From: Takakia lepidozioides
Lineage: Eukaryota > Streptophyta > Takakiopsida > Takakiales > Takakiaceae
Assembly (NCBI GenBank): GCA_030704615.1
Contig: CM060731.1
Coordinates: 37,386,001 to 37,450,000, forward strand
DNA length: 64,000 bases
Direction: 5' to 3'
Shown one piece after another: positions 46,675 through 57,874 of the stretch (the first letter of the stretch is position 1; every line of letters starts with the position of its first letter). The position numbers and the translations under genes are program-made. A model generated the notes under the pieces. That model saw nothing but the letters and a program-made list of their open reading frames with translations, was not told the origin of the DNA and made no database searches.

Positions 46675-46866
46675 CCTCTGACCATGAAACCTTTCTCTTC
46701 AAAATTAGTCACTACTCTATAGTGTAGTAGATTTACCATGTTTTGATTATATTTTCTCTAATCTTATAAATAAAAATTATGGACGTTATCCCTTTCTCCA
46801 CCTTTTTCTTCCCCCAAAAAATGGATTGAATATTACAATGATCAATACATAAATATCATAATAAAA

Positions 46867-47292
46867 ATATGAAGCAAGGTAGTTTGTTTGTTTTGTTTTG
46901 TTTTTTTTTTAAAGCATTGATATCTCCCAAATCGCGGGCCCCAGCCCTGGTCCTTGGTACTGTTGGAAAGCCCTTGATGAGGAGGGGTGCACCGGCTTGG
47001 ACCTGCGGTGTGGGAGATATGGAATTTCAAGTACTTTTGGTCGCTGGAAATTCGTGAAAAATAGCAAAGTGGGCTTTCCTGTTACAATATTCCTTAAACA
47101 TTAGTTCATTCATGTACCATACATTTTTTGTAACTAAACAAACATCCAACTTCATTTTAGTATATGGATTTCAATTCTTCACACATGGGGCTCGACATAG
47201 GAGACGCATTTGGATACTTAGGGGATTGCACTTGGACTTATATGACATTGGACACTTGGGCCAATGGCACAGGCTACCCTAGTACCATTTTA
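46867..47292 (+). repeat. Dispersed repeat family A, copy 2
   Basis: Matches the repeat in oxidoreductase intron 3. The left block includes TATCTCCCAAATCGCGGG, GAGGAGGGGTGCACCGGCTT and TTTTGGTCGCTGGAAATTCG. One tandem-type unit remains at about 47190-47289 (GGAGACGCATTTGGATAC, CACTTGGGCCAATGGCACAG, GCTACCCTAGTA). Unlike copy 1 it has only one such unit and a different joining sequence. Confidence 0.75.
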
Positions 47293-47717
47293 TTTAACAG
47301 TGCACTAAAGCCACATTTAATTGGTCAAATCATCGTCTTTATGGACGAGTCCCACTTCTTTCTAGTCTGTCCTCATGTCTCCAATCCCTCCATTGAAATC
47401 CTTCGGTCCTGCAATCTCTCGAGGTGTTAGATTTATCAACCATTGATCATAAGATAAGTGAACATAAAATTCTTTGGTGTTTCTGTGCACTACATGTTTC
47501 TATGATCTTACTTTTGATATATAAATTGGTAGACTGTCTATTGAAGAGACGACAATAGATGGTCTTGGCCCTTGGGTTACAAGAAGTTGTGAGCATGCTT
47601 TCAGCTTGAAGAGAGGGCTTGCAATATTTTTCACCATCTTGCATTGACAACACAAAATGATTAAGAAGTATAAATTCTATGTGACGCATAATGTTTGAAA
47701 AGTTGAAAGATAAAAGA

Positions 47718-48524
47718 TCAGAGCACTCTGATCTTTGTTTCGCAACACCAGAACATATAACAAACACTCGCGACAAGGAAGTTGGGATTACGGACACGGG
47801 GACTATGTAGTTCCGGTGACGGGCAACGCACAGGATGGTCAAGATCCGGTGGTTCCACGGGATGCTCAGCTAGGGGTATAAACTCCAGAGAACTCTCCTC
47901 GCTATTTGATGGAGCTTGGCATTCATGTTCTACCCGACTGCTTCTAAGCTCTCCACGTGTAGAAGGTGGATTTTTAGAGACTAGAATGCGTGTGGCTAGC
48001 TTTGGAATCCCCAAGATTTCTCTAAGATCTATATGGAAGTATATGACATTATAAGGTTTAGGAGCCCCTAGAGGTGATGGGGATGTTGTTGAATATTGTG
48101 GTGATTTGGGAATGGACGTTGTAGAATTTCGACAACTAATGGATGGAAAGTTAGAGGAAGAATATTGTTGATGGTGAGGAGGAGCAATAGCTAAAGAATG
48201 AGGATGAGAATATCTTTCTTTTTTGTTATGGCAACGCTCTCCTGAATATCCCACTCTCGGGCTTATAGACGATATCGGGTTTGGATTTCGAGGTCTAGTA
48301 CCAAATCCGGTGTTATCAATAGGTGGACATGATCTATTATGAGTTTGAGGAGATTCTAACATTGGAGATTGGTCCAAGCTGGTTGTATTAAATAAAGTGT
48401 ACTTACGACCACCAGCTGATTGATGCCAAACAGAAGGATAAAGAGATCTTGGACTAGTTTGCCGTTGCAGATCTTCATATGAGTCATTGGAACTTGCGAT
48501 TCTTTTTCTTGCAGACCTGGGCAT
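47718..48524 (-). CDS. Uncharacterised Ser/Pro-rich ORF, 268 codons
   Basis: An uninterrupted minus-strand frame starts at an ATG at 48524. The protein is rich in Ser, Pro, Asn and Arg throughout, begins with MPRSARKRIASSNDSYEDL and contains no membrane segment, cysteine cluster or catalytic motif I can name. Low complexity suggests a disordered protein. It could be a lineage-specific gene, a retroelement gag relic or a chance frame. No splice evidence or neighbour supports a role. Confidence 0.35.
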   Translation of the reverse strand: MPRSARKRIASSNDSYEDLQRQTSPRSLYPSVWHQSAGGRKYTLFNTTSLDQSPMLESPQTHNRSCPPIDNTGFGTRPRNPNPISSISPRVGYSGERCHNKKERYSHPHSLAIAPPHHQQYSSSNFPSISCRNSTTSIPKSPQYSTTSPSPLGAPKPYNVIYFHIDLREILGIPKLATRILVSKNPPSTRGELRSSRVEHECQAPSNSEESSLEFIPLAEHPVEPPDLDHPVRCPSPELHSPRVRNPNFLVASVCYMFWCCETKIRVL

Positions 48525-49500
48525 TTCTTTAGGTATGGAAGTTATGGTTGATCTCGATATTCATGGATTCGACAAAGATCCATTCTCCAAAAATTGAAGA
48601 GGCTGTCGTCTAAATATGCTCTTCAAAACCTAAAACCAAGTCAATTTCTTTCATCACCCACATTTTCATTTGCCCTTGAATATCTACATTTTCATGTTGT
48701 TTCGTCATTCCAACCGACACTTCATCTTCTTCTTGCACCCTTTCAATCTCACTAACTGCTTGTACCTTTCCCTCTTCCCGCCCTCTTCAAATCTAGCATA
48801 CCAAGATAGTGTAGATTTTCAGATATACGACGAGATCATTTAGACAATGCTGAACTAGACACTTGAGATTTATTAGATCATGCATCCATGACCACAGGAT
48901 ATCAACCATTGCTATGAGCATCTTCGATTCTATAAAATCAAAATAAAATTGAATACAAAAACGCAAATACTCCTCAAACATTTCAAATTTTCCATTCGAA
49001 AAGAACCGCATACGTATTCTCAAGTATAACATTTGGTAGATCAGGTGAAGTTGACGTTATTAGTAAGAACTCATCCACAGTGATGAATGAACATTGAGCT
49101 CTTGCTTATCTATGGATGAGGCCGCCATGACAACAATAGCAATAATAAGAATGTCATGCTGAAGTTTGAACTTGTAGTGTGCGCCAAACTTTTTGCTTCC
49201 GTTTGTTTTTCCACCGGGGCGTCGCCAAGAGGCGGCCTGGCTACTCCATATGGGCTCTTCCACCCCAAGGGAGCACCTTTGGCCTTCACTTGTGCAAATC
49301 TTTTGCCACGTCGGGACTTGGGTTTTGTGTAGCCGTCTTTCTTTCACTCCTTGTCATAAAGAACTTTGCAAAGCTTGCTCACCCCCTGACCATGGTATTG
49401 TGCAAGGATGTCAGGTTTGAACTTTTCTCCTGGATGAAAATACCTAACACACACCAGTATACTTTTGAAAGATGGAGTGATACAAAATAAAAAAATTGTC
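48525..49500. other. Stretch without a recognisable gene
   Basis: Short frames only, up to 103 codons at 49179-49490. None shows a recognisable motif. Confidence 0.4.
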
Positions 49501-50350
49501 TTATGAAAGAGCTATTTTCATACCCATAAAGATTGTTTGTCTCTCCCTCCGAGTTCACTTGTAAGAGTATTTACTCTCGAAGAAATAGAGAGAGAAGACG
49601 CCAGCCATAGCGGGCATAACTAAGAGCCACTTCGGGGGTGGCCCTATATATATATATATATATAAACAAAACACAAGCGCCGTTGTGCCTATTCCTATGC
49701 AACTTAGGTTTTAGTATTTTTCGAGTTGTTGTTTATTAGTAATGAGGGCTGTAAGAGATTATGGCGGTGAGGTGGATGTCCTTAAAGCATTGATGAATCA
49801 TAGTGGTAGGGATTTTGAAGTTGTTATGAAGATCAGCACCATAATTATGAATACCGCCTCTAGTTGTAGCGCCTGTGATAAACGTTAGGGACCATTGTTC
49901 CATTCCTACCATCTAAGTGCTAGGATGAGAGAGGGGCAATCTTTTCTCGTTTGTTTAGGATGGCTATATTTGGGTATCGGTCATGGAGGGGGCGGTGGGT
50001 GGGGAGGCGTTAATAGGAAGGCCGGTAACAAGTAGTATGTGTGAGCATAGTCGGGCTGGGCAAGATGCATGCAGGTGTAGTATTAAGACATCGGCATGAG
50101 AGAGGCCATGGTGGAATGGTATGGTCTGGGGGCCGTCCTTGGTAGGAGCCAATTGTGTTGATGAGGGAGAACCAGCGAGTTTCCGTGTGTTACATGAGGA
50201 ATTTGTGGGTAGGTGTGTGCAATGTGAACTAGATCTCCTTTGGGACCAATCGGAGGGTTGGATGCACCTTCTTGGACAAGGTGATCGACCCCCTCATTGC
50301 CAATGATACCTGTATGTGAACGGACTTTTATGAAGTATATGATTTAGGGA
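49500..50350 (-). mobile_element. 3' fragment of the chromodomain/RNase H non-LTR family (second copy)
   Basis: Read on the minus strand, this matches the tail of the element at 26.1-26.9 kb. Both contain SYQGRPPDHT or TYQGRPPDHT followed by a Pro-rich segment, an ATTATGGATGTCGCCTCT-like stretch, and near the end GAAGTGGCTCTTAGTTA. RT and the complete RNase H are missing, so this is a truncated dead copy. An (AT)n run at 49648-49664 lies by its end. It abuts, head to head, the plus-strand element that begins near 50395. Confidence 0.65.
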
Positions 50351-50394
50351 GTGGAGGTTGCTAGGTTGATGATGGTCTGTTGACACTTCCTCAC

Positions 50395-52915
50395 AACAGA
50401 CATTTGCTGCCGCCCCACCTTCTACTGACACCATTGCCGATCTACAGGCTCTCCACCCTGAGGCAAAACAATATCATTCCAGCTTTTGTCAATGACTTTC
50501 AGCTGGATCAGGACCTTCAGCCAGATCTCTATCTGTTCACCTAGGCTTTTATCCGCAGTCTGCATCTTTCCACACTAGGATCGTTTGGTATGTTATACGA
50601 ATATTTACGTGACTGTTTTTCTTCATAAGACTCTGCTAGTGTTCTCTCAACTATTTCGAGTTTGTTCCTACATCGCCGCTGGCCATATCCCTACTCCATT
50701 GGCACGTCTTTTCGGAGACTCTCGACTACTAGCCATGACCAAGCACTCTGAAAATGACATCCGTCCCATTGTCATTGGGGAAGTTTTGTATCGTTTTATT
50801 AGCCGTTCCCATGTCATGCAGTACCGTGATGCATTAATCTCTACCCATCTCTTCCCACATCAGTTTGACGTCGCCACTCCAAGCGGTTGTCAGGTTGTGG
50901 TACATGGGATTTGATTATTCTCGACCTCCAGGACTCAGTTGTGTTTCAAATCGATGCAACAAACGACTTCAATTCCGTCTCCCGCAGCACCAACTTCCAA
51001 GAATTTCGCTCTGCTGGAAGGGATTTCTACCAACTCATCCCTTTTGTCAGACTGTGTTATGCATCCACTGCATTTTTTTTTAATACAGTCACCGTTCTCG
51101 TACATGCGACTATACCGTCATCCGGTCAGAAGTTGACACCTGACAGGGCGATCCTTGGGGGGGACATTTGTTTGCCATGACACATCTGCGCACCCTTACG
51201 CTATCTGCAACATCATTCCCAACTTGCCAGTTCCCCTCAGTTGCCGACGACACTCACATCATTGGCCTGGCCTATGAGGTGCTCCCGACGTACTACCACT
51301 TTGCCGCTCAGCTTCAGGGTGTGGAGCTATCGGTTCACCCTAGTGTGTTGCATGGTCTCCAGCCGCCTTGCCCCCAAACTTTGTACCTCCTGCACAATAC
51401 ATCACACTGTCTGATGGCATTCGCGTTTTGGGCGTCCCCTTGGTACCCCCTCTTTCACTTTCACTTTATTGGAGAATGCCCTTGATCAGGATGTCATTCA
51501 TTCTGACCTCCTTCCTCACCTCGGGGACCTATAGGTAGCCTATGGCTGCATCCTAACGAAATGCTTTATCTAGCAGTCATCCTATCTTCTCAGGACTTTC
51601 CCCCTACTCCTGAGTTTTTGATACTACCATCATGAATATCTTTGGTCGTCTTCTGGAACCGGGGGCTTTGGATTATATTGGATCCGAGGGGACTTTAGCT
51701 CGTCAATAAGCATTCTCATGTCCTTCTGAGGTGTAGGCTTGCTCTCCACAGTCAGCACTTCCCCCTCTGCATTCTTGGGCAGCTGGCCGGCGTTGATTGC
51801 CCCTGCCCTTGCATCCCGCTTTCGGTGCAGGCAATGACCCTGTTCTTGGACCCCATTGCTCACGTCGACACTGACATCTTCCCTTTCCAACAACATCTTC
51901 GCTCTGCATTACATCTTCTTCCAGCACCAGCACGAGGCATATTCCTCCATTGAGTAGTTGTTTGCCCAAGACATTGATCACCTACATGAGACTCTCATGG
52001 ATCGCGTGCACCGACACTCCTTCTCTGGCATGCTTTCCAGTAGCTCTTCCTGTGATGTGCACCGTGTTAGGCTTTTATCTTATGCAGGCTCAGGTGCGGG
52101 CGCATGGTTGTCAGCATGACCCATCATTACCCCTTTTCGCTTGTCATCAACCATCTTTGCTACAGCTCTTCGTTTGCGACTTGGGTTACCTCTGTGTTGG
52201 GTCTGTAACATTGTATTTGCCACTAGCCTATCGACGCATGTGCTGTCCACCTCCTCCGATGTCCATGTTGTGGAGATCGCACCGCCATCCATGACGTCGT
52301 CCGAGAAGCTGTCACATCGATTACGCGAGAGGCTGGTTTCTATGTCTTGCGAGAGCAATCTGATGTCCTCCCTTTTCACATTCTTCAGTCCACTCGATGA
52401 CTCGTCGACATTATCTTGTCTCTGTCTTGAGATGGTCTTCGCACCCTAGCCGATGTTGTCATTGCCGACCCTACTTGATCCGACCTATTTTCACGTTCAG
52501 CATCCTCCCAGGGCTCTGCGGCTTTGATTTCTGCTCAAGTCAAGGAACGCGACTATCGGGAGAGGCATCCTACTGACACATTCATCCCCTTGACTCTGGA
52601 GGTATTTGGCTGTCTCCATCGCCAGTTTGACGACCTACTCCGTTCATGTGCCCATCGAGCGGCTCAAAACAAGACCACGAGCATTCCATATCCCTCTGTT
52701 CTTGTGGCCCTTTACAGACAAAAAATTGCCGAGCTAAGACAATGGCCATTTTACATCGGGATGACCGATCAATTTGAATAGTTTAGTTTAGCTTGCTTCT
52801 CGTTCCTCCCTTCTTTGTCCTTTCCCTGGTTTTGGGGTTTTTCTTTCCTATGTTCAAATACCTCATGTTTCCTATAAATAAAGCTGTACACGGTTTCATC
52901 ATCATCATCTATCTC
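50395..52915 (+). mobile_element. Decayed non-LTR retroelement with zinc knuckle and restriction-like nuclease region
   Basis: Pieces in shifting frames follow a known order. The N-terminal leader is DTIADLQALHPEAKQYH. RT holds FQIDATNDFNSVSR (motif A), a QGDPLGG-like stretch (motif B) and FPSVADDTHIIGLA (motif C, ADD). Next come RVHRHSFSGMLSSSSSCD, GAGAWLSA and ATALRLRLGLP. A C-x2-C...H...C zinc-knuckle-like region leads into HDVVREAVTSITREAGFYV and then VDI and TLADVVIADPT, which resembles a PD-(D/E)XK restriction-like endonuclease. The end is YRERHPTDTFIPL and LEVFGCLHRQFDDLL. Many stops and frameshifts mean it is dead. AATAAA at about 52876 and a (CAT)n run near 52900 mark the 3' end. Confidence 0.65.
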
Positions 52916-53099
52916 TTTCTTTAAATCGTGGACGTTTGGAAGTTTCAATTCGTTCTTTCTTGTCTCGTTTGGTGTTTTGTCACGAAACATAGTCTCGGCA
53001 CCGTGCGAACGTTAATAGCATTCATGCATTACTGTGCCAGAAGCCTTTTGGGTTTCCGCGATCACAGGAAAACTTCTCTTTAGCTCTCCCTCAAACCTA

Positions 53100-55495
53100 C
53101 TTGCTGGTTAGACAGAGGAGCCATTTCGTCTGCACACACCAACTGTGATGCAACCCGTCTGCCCACAATTCAGGCAGATAGGAAGACTTATGTCTGTCTC
53201 CTGCAGGATTGCATCAACAGGAAAGACCTAGCAAAGGGAAAGCAGGTTCACTCCCACATTGCCCAAAGCAGATCCAAGCCAAATATCTTTCTACTCAACA
53301 AGCTAATTAATATGTATGCCAAGTGCGGGTGTGTGAGGGATGCACGGCAGGTCTTTGATCAAATGCATGAACGAGATATGTCTACGTGGACTATGATGAT
53401 TGCAGGATATGCTAAGCATGGGCATGCTCCAAATCTATGCCCAAATGCAATGTGAAGGGGTAACACCAGACAGGGCCACATTCATTTGTGTTCTCAATGC
53501 ATGTGCCAGCCTGGGAGCTCTGGAAAAGGGCAAAGAGGTCCATGCTGATCTCAGCAAAGCTGGAATTGCATCATATGTTAATTTGGAGAACACCCTTGTC
53601 GACATGTATGCCAAATGTGGGAGCATGAAGGATGCGCGTCAAGTGTTTAACAATATGGCGGAACGAGATGTGGTCACATGGAGTGCGATGATCGCAGGAT
53701 ATGCTCAACGTGGGTGTGGTAGGGAGGCTTTCAAGATCTATGATCAAATGCAATGGGAGGGGGTGACCCCCAACAGGGTCACGTTCATATGCATTCTCAA
53801 TGCCTGTGCGAGCCTGGGAGCTCTGCAAATGGGCAAAGAGATCCACAGGGACCTCATCAAAGCTGGAATTGGATCACATATATATTTGGAGAACACCCTT
53901 GTGGACATGTATGCCAAATGCGGGAGTGTGAAGGATGCGCGTCATGTGTTCGACAATATGGCAAAACATGACTTGGTCTCCTGGAGTGCGATGATAGCAG
54001 GATATGCCCAAGGTGGGTATGATGAAGAGGCCCTTGAAGTCTACAAGCAAATGCAAGAGAAAGTGGTGAAACCCGACATGGTCACATTCACCTGTGTCCT
54101 CAGTGTGTGTACCAGCCTAGGAGCTCTGGGAAAGGGCAAGCAGGTTCATGCTGACATCATGGAAGCTGGAATTGGGTCAAATCTGTATTTGGAGTATACC
54201 CTTGTTGACATGTATGCCAATTGTGGTAGCGTGAAGGATGCCCATCAAGTGTTTGATAATATGGCTCAACGAGATGTGGTGTCATGGAATGCCATTATTG
54301 CAGGATACACTCAGCATGGGGGTGGTAGGGAGGCTGTTAAAATCTACGAGCAAATGCAACAAGAAGGGTTAACACCTGACTTAGTCACATTCACGTGCAT
54401 TCTCAATGCCTGTGCCAGCCTAGGAGCCCTGGAAAAGGGCAAACGGGTTCATGTTGACATCAGCAAATGTGGAATTGTGCCAGATATCATCCTGGAGAAT
54501 ACCCTTGTTGACATGTATGCCAAATGTGGGAGCTTCAAGGATGCGTGGCAAGTGTTTGACAATATGACTGAAAGAGATGTGATCTCATGGAATGCTATGA
54601 TCGCTGGATATGCTCAGCATGGCCGTGGTAGGGAGTCCCTCCAACTATTTGAGCAGATGCAACAGGAAAGCTTGAAGCCAGACAGTGTCACCTTCATATC
54701 TATTATCTCTGCATGTAGCCATGTCGGTCTAGTGGAGGAAGGCTGTCACTACTTCGATTCCATGAGTCAAAAGTATGGTCTCACTCATACACTGGAGCAC
54801 TTTGGCTGCATGGTGGACCTTCTTGGCTGTGCAGGGCAATTGGATGAGGCAGAGGACTTCATTAACAAAATGTCACTTGAACCAGATGCTGAGGTGTGGA
54901 GGACATTGCTTGGTGCCTGCAGAATTCATGGCAATGTGGAGGTAGCGGAACGAGTGGCAAAAAGCATTATCAATATGGATCCACAGCACCCTGCAGCTTA
55001 CGTGCTACTATCAAACATCTATGCTGGGGTAGGCAGGTATGATGATGTCAAAGTGAGAAAAATGATGTGGACAGAGGTGTCAGGAAGGAGCCAGGGCGCA
55101 GCTACATTGAGGTCGCCAACCAGGTGCACACATTTGTAGTAAATGACAAATTGCATCCACAAACGAGGAGATCCATGCTGAGCTGAAGAGATTGTCTGGG
55201 CAGATGCAGGAGGCTGGATATGTGCCTGACACATATTTTGTACTGCATGATTTGGAGGAGGAGGAAAAGGAACATTCTTTGCCACCACAGTGAGAAGCTG
55301 GCCATTGCTTTTGGCCTCATCAGCACACCTCCTGGTAAACCTATCCACATAATAAAAAACCTTCGGGTGTGTGGTGACTGCCACACTGCCACCAAGTCCA
55401 TCTCAAAGATTGTTGGTCGAGCTGTCATTGTACGGGATGCCAATCGCTATCACCACTTTGAAAATGATGCTTGTTCTTGTGGGGATTACTGGTGA
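53100..55495 (+). pseudogene. PLS-class DYW pentatricopeptide-repeat gene with frameshifts
   Basis: PLS-DYW proteins bind organelle RNA and edit C to U. The main frame (53400-55139) encodes tandem P-L-S triplets repeating every 101 residues, with nearly identical repeats (LENTLVDMYAKCGS, NACASLGALEKGK, MIAGYAQ). E-type motifs follow. A DYW deaminase in another frame (to 55495) has [20 protein letters not shown] and terminal CSCGDYW. Alignment to the expected pattern shows breaks at about 53421-53430 (shift into the main frame), 55062-55069, 55160-55166 and 55275-55282, each a loss of one or two bases. The N-terminal part (53160-53450) reads YVCLLQDCINRKDLAKGK in the first frame and has no ATG after an in-frame stop. 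It is either a decayed gene or a real one with sequencing indels. Confidence 0.8.
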
Positions 55496-55598
55496 AATAG
55501 GCAGAGTGCATGAAAGATCACGACTGTGGCTTCAAACTTCAACCGCGAGGGCACCAGAAAGGTTAGAATTTGTCATTATTTTTGTGGGGCATAAGAGA

Positions 55599-55645
55599 AT
55601 GTACTCATAAGACGTTCTTGCCCGTAGCCTTGTGGGCATAAGAGA
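55599..55645. repeat. Dispersed short repeat, copy 3
   Basis: AATGTACTCATAAGACGTT and CCGTAGCCTTGTGGGCAT match the two copies in the oxidoreductase introns. The second half of the repeat is missing here. It starts about 100 bp after the PPR stop codon. Confidence 0.6.
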
Positions 55646-56530
55646 GTGCAAGCGTAAGTGAACATGAAAAGGGACAGCATAGGCTGCAACTAGAATGAGT
55701 GATGCCCTGATAGAATGTTTACCTAGATAGTCCTCTTCCTGATCAGACCCTTGGAGACCCTTGGATATGCTCCTGTTGAGGAAGGCAGAAAACCCTGGTC
55801 ACCTCTTCCCTAGGAACCCAACTGAGTTAAGACAAATGAGCTCAACAAAGCTGGAAGGGAGAGCACTGTCCTTAAGTGGACAGGGCTCACAGAAATGTAA
55901 TCCCCTTCCTCCGGTATGTCCACAAGAATTCTTTCACTGCATTCATACTGGTTCTCCTTGCCTCCTCCGTCAGCTACAATGCACCCACATCCTCAGTCCA
56001 GGAATAGATCCAGGGGAAGACTAAGCATCTGTTACGGCCCCGATCCTGGTTCCATCCATAGCATATGGAATGGGACGGATCTGACAGAATATTCAATTAT
56101 CACAGAGCCATCAAGCGAGAGTCCAATTCCTCGGATGTACAGACAAACGTCTTCTCTCAGGTGAAGCAAGCTGCCCTTGTGGGTGCCCATCATCCTGTTC
56201 TTGTGGGTATGCCGTGACTGCAAGACTGCTGTTCTTCTCTTTGTATGCTGGATCCCAGCAGAGAGAGATAGAGACGAACGACTGAACGAGTCAGTATCGG
56301 CATATCTTCTCTCCACCTGTCCCTGTCTTGCTTTCAGTGTAGGAATCGGTGCCTGTTTGTCTTCCCACGTTTGCCTCTGATGTGGCAGAGCTGGGCTGAA
56401 CTCGTGCGCATTCAGCGGCTGCTCTGACTACCTACACAAGTGTAGTCCAAAGAGTAGGTCATCAGTGCTGGGAGGAGGCGTCGCAGAGAACCTAACCGAA
56501 GTTTCTCGAGGGAGTAGCAGTTTGTGAATG
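55646..56530. other. Stretch without a recognisable gene
   Basis: No family signature was seen. It could hold diverged first exons of the exportin-4-like gene that follows. Confidence 0.35.
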
Positions 56531-57339
56531 GTCTTTACTCAGACCAGAGGAGCAGCTTACGCACCAAGGTTATGAGAACTTTGCTGGAGAATTCTTCAGA
56601 GTCTAGATTTTTCCATAGTGGTTTGGCTGTCACACGAGACAGAGGGTAAGGATAGTGGTGATAGTGGCAGTTGTATTGCAAGGTATTGTCTGCATTATGT
56701 CATGGCAAGGGCGAACGCTGCAGAATCGTATGTGCAATTAAAGTCCTTGCAGTCGCTGCAGTGCTGCTCAAAAGAAGCTGGTGAGTGCACCCTGTCTGTA
56801 GGGAAAAAAAGTAGTCAGGTCTGTATATTGCTTCAGAGAATGACCAATGAGCACACTTTTTGCTGCAAAGCCCTAGCAAGGATTTAACAGTGGCTTTGAC
56901 TACTGGGGTTCTAAGGGGGTCTTTCAAAAGTTAGTTCAGTTTTCAATAAACAGGAGTGTGTTAAAATAGAGATTTGCCAAGCACTGAAGTGTAACTTAAG
57001 GTTGTCCTACCACAATGCCATCAAGCTACTTGTGAAAGATGTAAGGGTGCAGAGCTTCAGAAAATATTATTGACTCATATGCTGGTCACAAGAATTGGCT
57101 TGAAAATGTACTGTTTGATGGGCTGATGGCAGATCATGCTGTAATAAATATTCGACCGCATGTGAGAGATGAAAAGTATACGACAGATAAGGTTCCTATG
57201 CTGCCTATGTGGTGATGGCAGGTTGGATTCTGTTGCTACTGAGAAAGAGGCTCTCTTTCAGCGAGGTATTCTCATCTAGGTCCATCCAAGAATCCTGAAG
57301 TACTTTGATTGAGTTCTGGAACTTGGGAAGTCAGAAGAA

Positions 57340-57748
57340 TGAGCACTCGGCATCAATTGCCACAACAACTCCGATTATAATAATGTGAGGAACAATGGAG
57401 CACTGCAATAGTTGGTGACCGTCATCAACGATGTCAACCCCACTCGCTTTTACAAAAATAAAAAACAAATTACATGCGGCGCTTTCGAGGGACAATTCAT
57501 TTGTCTTCTACAAAAGGTCCGGCGGCACTCCCGGCCACTCGATCCAGACCTTGATTCAACAATTTGCAAATCACGGTTGTAAGGTCTGTGGGAGTATTCC
57601 ACTTTTCTATCCACAAAACAACAATGTTGCCGAGGGGATGCCGACCATCGACGCGGCCGCTTTTGGCTGCAATTATAATGGCACAATAACGTTGACCTAT
57701 GCTACGGCAAGCAAATCTCCTGAAGCAAACACGGTGACAATGATATGA
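57340..57748 (+). pseudogene. KP4-like killer-toxin-family sequence, broken copy
   Basis: The region is similar over most of its length to the KP4-like gene at 59003, sharing the central Gly/Cys segment and the HGCKVCGSIPLFYPQ region. KP4 proteins are small secreted, disulfide-rich proteins first known from a fungal virus toxin that blocks calcium channels; related genes occur in fungi and mosses. This copy has no signal-peptide start, an in-frame TAG early in the mature region (about 57410) and a frame change near 57510-57520. The C-terminal part, from about 57523 to the stop, stays open and keeps cysteines that the other copy has lost. It is not expected to be expressed as a full protein. 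Confidence 0.7.
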
Positions 57749-57770
57749 ATATAGCAAAAGACTTTAGGAA

Positions 57771-57871
57771 AGTTGATATCCGTGGTAGTGTACCAAAGAC
57801 GCCAGCTGCATGTCTTCTTGAAGCATAATATGAATCAAGACTTTAGTTGATATCCGTGGTAGCGTACCAAA
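57771..57871. repeat. 27-bp direct repeat pair
   Basis: AGTTGATATCCGTGGTAG(T/C)GTACCAAA occurs at 57771-57797 and 57845-57871, each preceded by a similar AAGACTTTA stretch. The pair sits just after the broken KP4-like copy and before the GGGTATA-rich segment. Confidence 0.7.
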
Positions 57872-57874
57872 CAG

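Noticed and set aside
57431-57748. KP4-like open frame as an intact gene
   Set aside because: The upstream half lies in another frame with a stop and no signal peptide, so the open part is only a fragment.
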